DNA of 64,000 bases from positions 310,001 through 374,000 of the forward strand of contig NZ_JAFCLZ010000002.1 of the NCBI RefSeq assembly GCF_018130165.1, read 5' to 3'. Below the pieces are notes generated by a model, which was given only the letters and a program-made list of their open reading frames with translations, was not told the DNA's origin and made no database searches. Numbering within the stretch: the first letter of the stretch is position 1; each line of letters opens with the position of its first letter. The translations under genes were made by a program, and so were the position numbers. The DNA is from Bradyrhizobium sp. JYMT SZCCT0180. Its GTDB lineage: Bacteria; Pseudomonadota; Alphaproteobacteria; Rhizobiales; Xanthobacteraceae. Below, piece by piece: positions 62,355-64,000 of the stretch.

Positions 62355-63641
62355 ATGAGTGAAAGGCCGCCCATTTCCCCCCGGAGCCCGCGCGCTGCGC
62401 TGGAGCCCGAGCAGGTACCGCCGCCGCCGAAGCGGTCCGAGCGCGCCCGCAATCTGTTTGTCGTGATCGGTAACGCCATCATCACCATTCTGATCATTTT
62501 GATGATCGGCGCGGGGACCGCGTATTATTACGGGCGCCAGCTTTTGGAGACGCCAGGTCCACTGCAGGAAGACAAGATCGTCAATATTCCGGCACGTGCC
62601 GGCAAAAGAGACATTGCCGACGCGTTGCAGCGCGAGGGCGTGATCAACGTCAATCCGTGGCTGTTCATCGGCAGCGTGTTTGCGCTGAAGGCGAGTTCCG
62701 ACCTCAAGCCCGGCGAATACTCGTTCCAGAAGCGCGCCAGCCTGCGCGATGTCATCGCGACCATCGTCGAGGGCAAGGTGGTGCAGCACAGCGTCACCAT
62801 TCCCGAAGGCTTGACCTCCGAACAGATCGTGGCGCGCCTCACCGACAACGACCTGTTCTCGGGCTCGCTGAAGGAAATGCCGCGCGAGGGCACGCTGCTG
62901 CCGGAAACCTATAAATTCCCGCGCGGCACCAGCCGCGAACAGGTAGTCCAGCGCATGCAGCAGACCCAGAAGCGGATGCTCGCGGAAGTCTGGGAACGCC
63001 GCAATCCGGACATTCCGGTCAAATCGCCGGAGGCGTTGATTACGCTTGCCTCGATCGTCGAGAAGGAAACCGGCCGGGCCGACGAGCGCAGCCGGGTCGC
63101 CGCTGTCTTCACCAACCGGCTGCGACAGAAGATGAAGCTGCAGTCCGATCCGACCATCATCTACGGGCTGGTGGGCGGCAAGGGTACGCTGGGCCGGCCG
63201 ATCAAGCGCTCCGAGATCACCCAGCCGTCGCCCTACAACACCTATGTGATCGAGGGCTTGCCGCCGGGCCCGATCGCCAATCCCGGCCGCGCCTCGCTCG
63301 AGGCGGTCGCCAACCCGGCGCGGACCCGCGACCTGTTCTTCGTCGCCGATGGCAGCGGCGGACATACCTTCACCGAAACCTACGACCAGCATCAGAAAAA
63401 CGTCGCCAAGCTGCGGGTGCTGGAAAAGCAGATCCAGAACGACACCGTCGAACCGGCCGAAGAGGCCGCACCGCCTGCAGCGGCTGGTACGCCGGCGGCC
63501 GACACCAACCCGACGGCGACCACGCCGAAACCGACGGGGACGAAGCGGCAGCCCGCACGTCCGGCGGCGCCTGCGGCAGCCCCCGGCGCCCGCCAGGGCG
63601 CGGCGCAATCGACCACCACGGCGCCGGTGGTTCAGCGCTAA
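62355..63641 (+). CDS. mltG: Endolytic transglycosylase MltG
   Basis: A 428-residue YceG-family enzyme that cuts glycan strands of nascent peptidoglycan. A short cytoplasmic segment (about residues 1-33) and one transmembrane helix (about 34-55) lead to the periplasmic domain, with the catalytic Glu in LASIVEKETG and the LQSDPTIIYG motif. The C-terminal 70 residues are Pro/Ala/Thr-rich and appear to be a disordered tail, longer than in E. coli. It follows fabF as in many alphaproteobacteria. Confidence 0.94.
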   Translation: MSERPPISPRSPRAALEPEQVPPPPKRSERARNLFVVIGNAIITILIILMIGAGTAYYYGRQLLETPGPLQEDKIVNIPARAGKRDIADALQREGVINVNPWLFIGSVFALKASSDLKPGEYSFQKRASLRDVIATIVEGKVVQHSVTIPEGLTSEQIVARLTDNDLFSGSLKEMPREGTLLPETYKFPRGTSREQVVQRMQQTQKRMLAEVWERRNPDIPVKSPEALITLASIVEKETGRADERSRVAAVFTNRLRQKMKLQSDPTIIYGLVGGKGTLGRPIKRSEITQPSPYNTYVIEGLPPGPIANPGRASLEAVANPARTRDLFFVADGSGGHTFTETYDQHQKNVAKLRVLEKQIQNDTVEPAEEAAPPAAAGTPAADTNPTATTPKPTGTKRQPARPAAPAAAPGARQGAAQSTTTAPVVQR

Positions 63642-63726
63642 GTCAATTCCATCAGGCGTGAATTCGTTTTAAGCTCGCGCCGCACCCCGAGTCTGGCATC
63701 TCCCTGTTTTCGGAAAGTTTTACGCG

Positions 63727-64000
63727 ATGGCGCTATCGAGCATGACCGGCTTTGCCCGGAGCAACGGCGCCAGCGGTCCGTACACGTTCGAGTGGGAACT
63801 GAAGTCGGTCAACGCCAAGGGCTTTGACCTGCGGCTGCGGCTGCCGCCTGGATGGGACGAACTCGAGGCTTTCGCCAAGAAGCGGGCCGGCGAGGTGCTG
63901 TCGCGGGGCACGGTCTACGCCAATCTCAACGTCAAGCGGGCCAACGCGGTCTCGACCATCCGCATCAATGAGGACGTGCTCAACTCGATCGTAAAGGTCG
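63727..64000 (+). CDS. YicC family endoribonuclease-like protein, N-terminal part
   Basis: 91 codons of a YicC-family gene (stress-linked, reported RNase activity in E. coli YicC). It begins MALSSMTGFARS with the family motif SMTGFARxxG; NAKGFDLRLRLPPG follows. The gene runs off the right edge. It lies after mltG and usually before gmk in this group. Confidence 0.9.
   Translation, partial: MALSSMTGFARSNGASGPYTFEWELKSVNAKGFDLRLRLPPGWDELEAFAKKRAGEVLSRGTVYANLNVKRANAVSTIRINEDVLNSIVKV

Noticed and set aside
1..64000. tRNA, rRNA and CRISPR genes
   Set aside because: No cloverleaf-like sequence with GGTTCGA-type T arms and CCA-adjacent stems, no rRNA stretches and no regularly spaced direct repeats were found by eye; a tRNAscan and CRISPR search would confirm.

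Overview
The window is a 64 kb piece of high-GC chromosome from an alphaproteobacterium, most likely Bradyrhizobium or a close relative such as Rhodopseudomonas (inference). The pointers are the rpsF-rpsR-DUF2232-rplI / dnaB / alr / radA / cvpA-purF and fabD-fabG-acpP-fabF-mltG-yicC gene orders, two long Liv-type substrate-binding proteins, an NnrU protein, many GTG and TTG starts, and several dispersed intergenic repeat families of the kind common in Bradyrhizobium. No rRNA, tRNA, CRISPR array or intact insertion sequence was found.

Layout. 1-4.2 kb is a branched-chain amino-acid/amide ABC importer (livG end, livF, binding protein, livH, livM). 4.3-6.0 kb is a DUF47-PiT low-affinity phosphate uptake pair behind an inverted Pho box. 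6.0-6.4 kb holds a Gdx/SugE guanidinium exporter with a two-hairpin guanidine-II (mini-ykkC) riboswitch leader, divergent from prfC. 8.1-13.6 kb holds a crotonase behind two palindromic operators, a TetR regulator, NnrU, panB and an acyl-CoA ligase. 13.6-18.8 kb carries envelope proteins, der and an MFS exporter. 19-22.4 kb carries an orphan Liv-type binding protein, an NHL-repeat secreted protein and an SDR, separated by REP-like inverted repeats. 22.5-26.4 kb is purF-cvpA-radA.

The region 26.4-44.1 kb between radA and xthA/alr is accessory. It contains a threonine-synthase-like enzyme, two class III adenylyl cyclases (one membrane-bound, one with an N-terminal four-cysteine module), a HAD phosphatase, an SPFH protein, TauE, GFA and cupin proteins, an HGGXSTX gene with a partner gene, a membrane protein fused to a spermidine-synthase-like domain, and a beta-lactamase-fold hydrolase, an NhaD-type antiporter and an acetyltransferase separated by copies of one degenerate repeat. 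The conserved backbone resumes with xthA, alr and dnaB. 48-52.5 kb is a second accessory patch: two very small ORFs, a Cfa-like methyltransferase, a CxxCH protein with a low-complexity tail, and a TetR-hotdog thioesterase pair. Then come rplI-DUF2232-rpsR-rpsF, a TetR-desaturase operon, a frameshifted MFS gene, and the fatty-acid synthesis cluster ending in mltG and the start of a yicC-family gene.

The best regulatory signals readable here are the guanidine-II riboswitch, the inverted Pho box, palindromic operators at three enzyme or TetR units (crotonase, thioesterase, desaturase), and a near-identical 17-nt motif at the same distance from two unrelated minus-strand genes.
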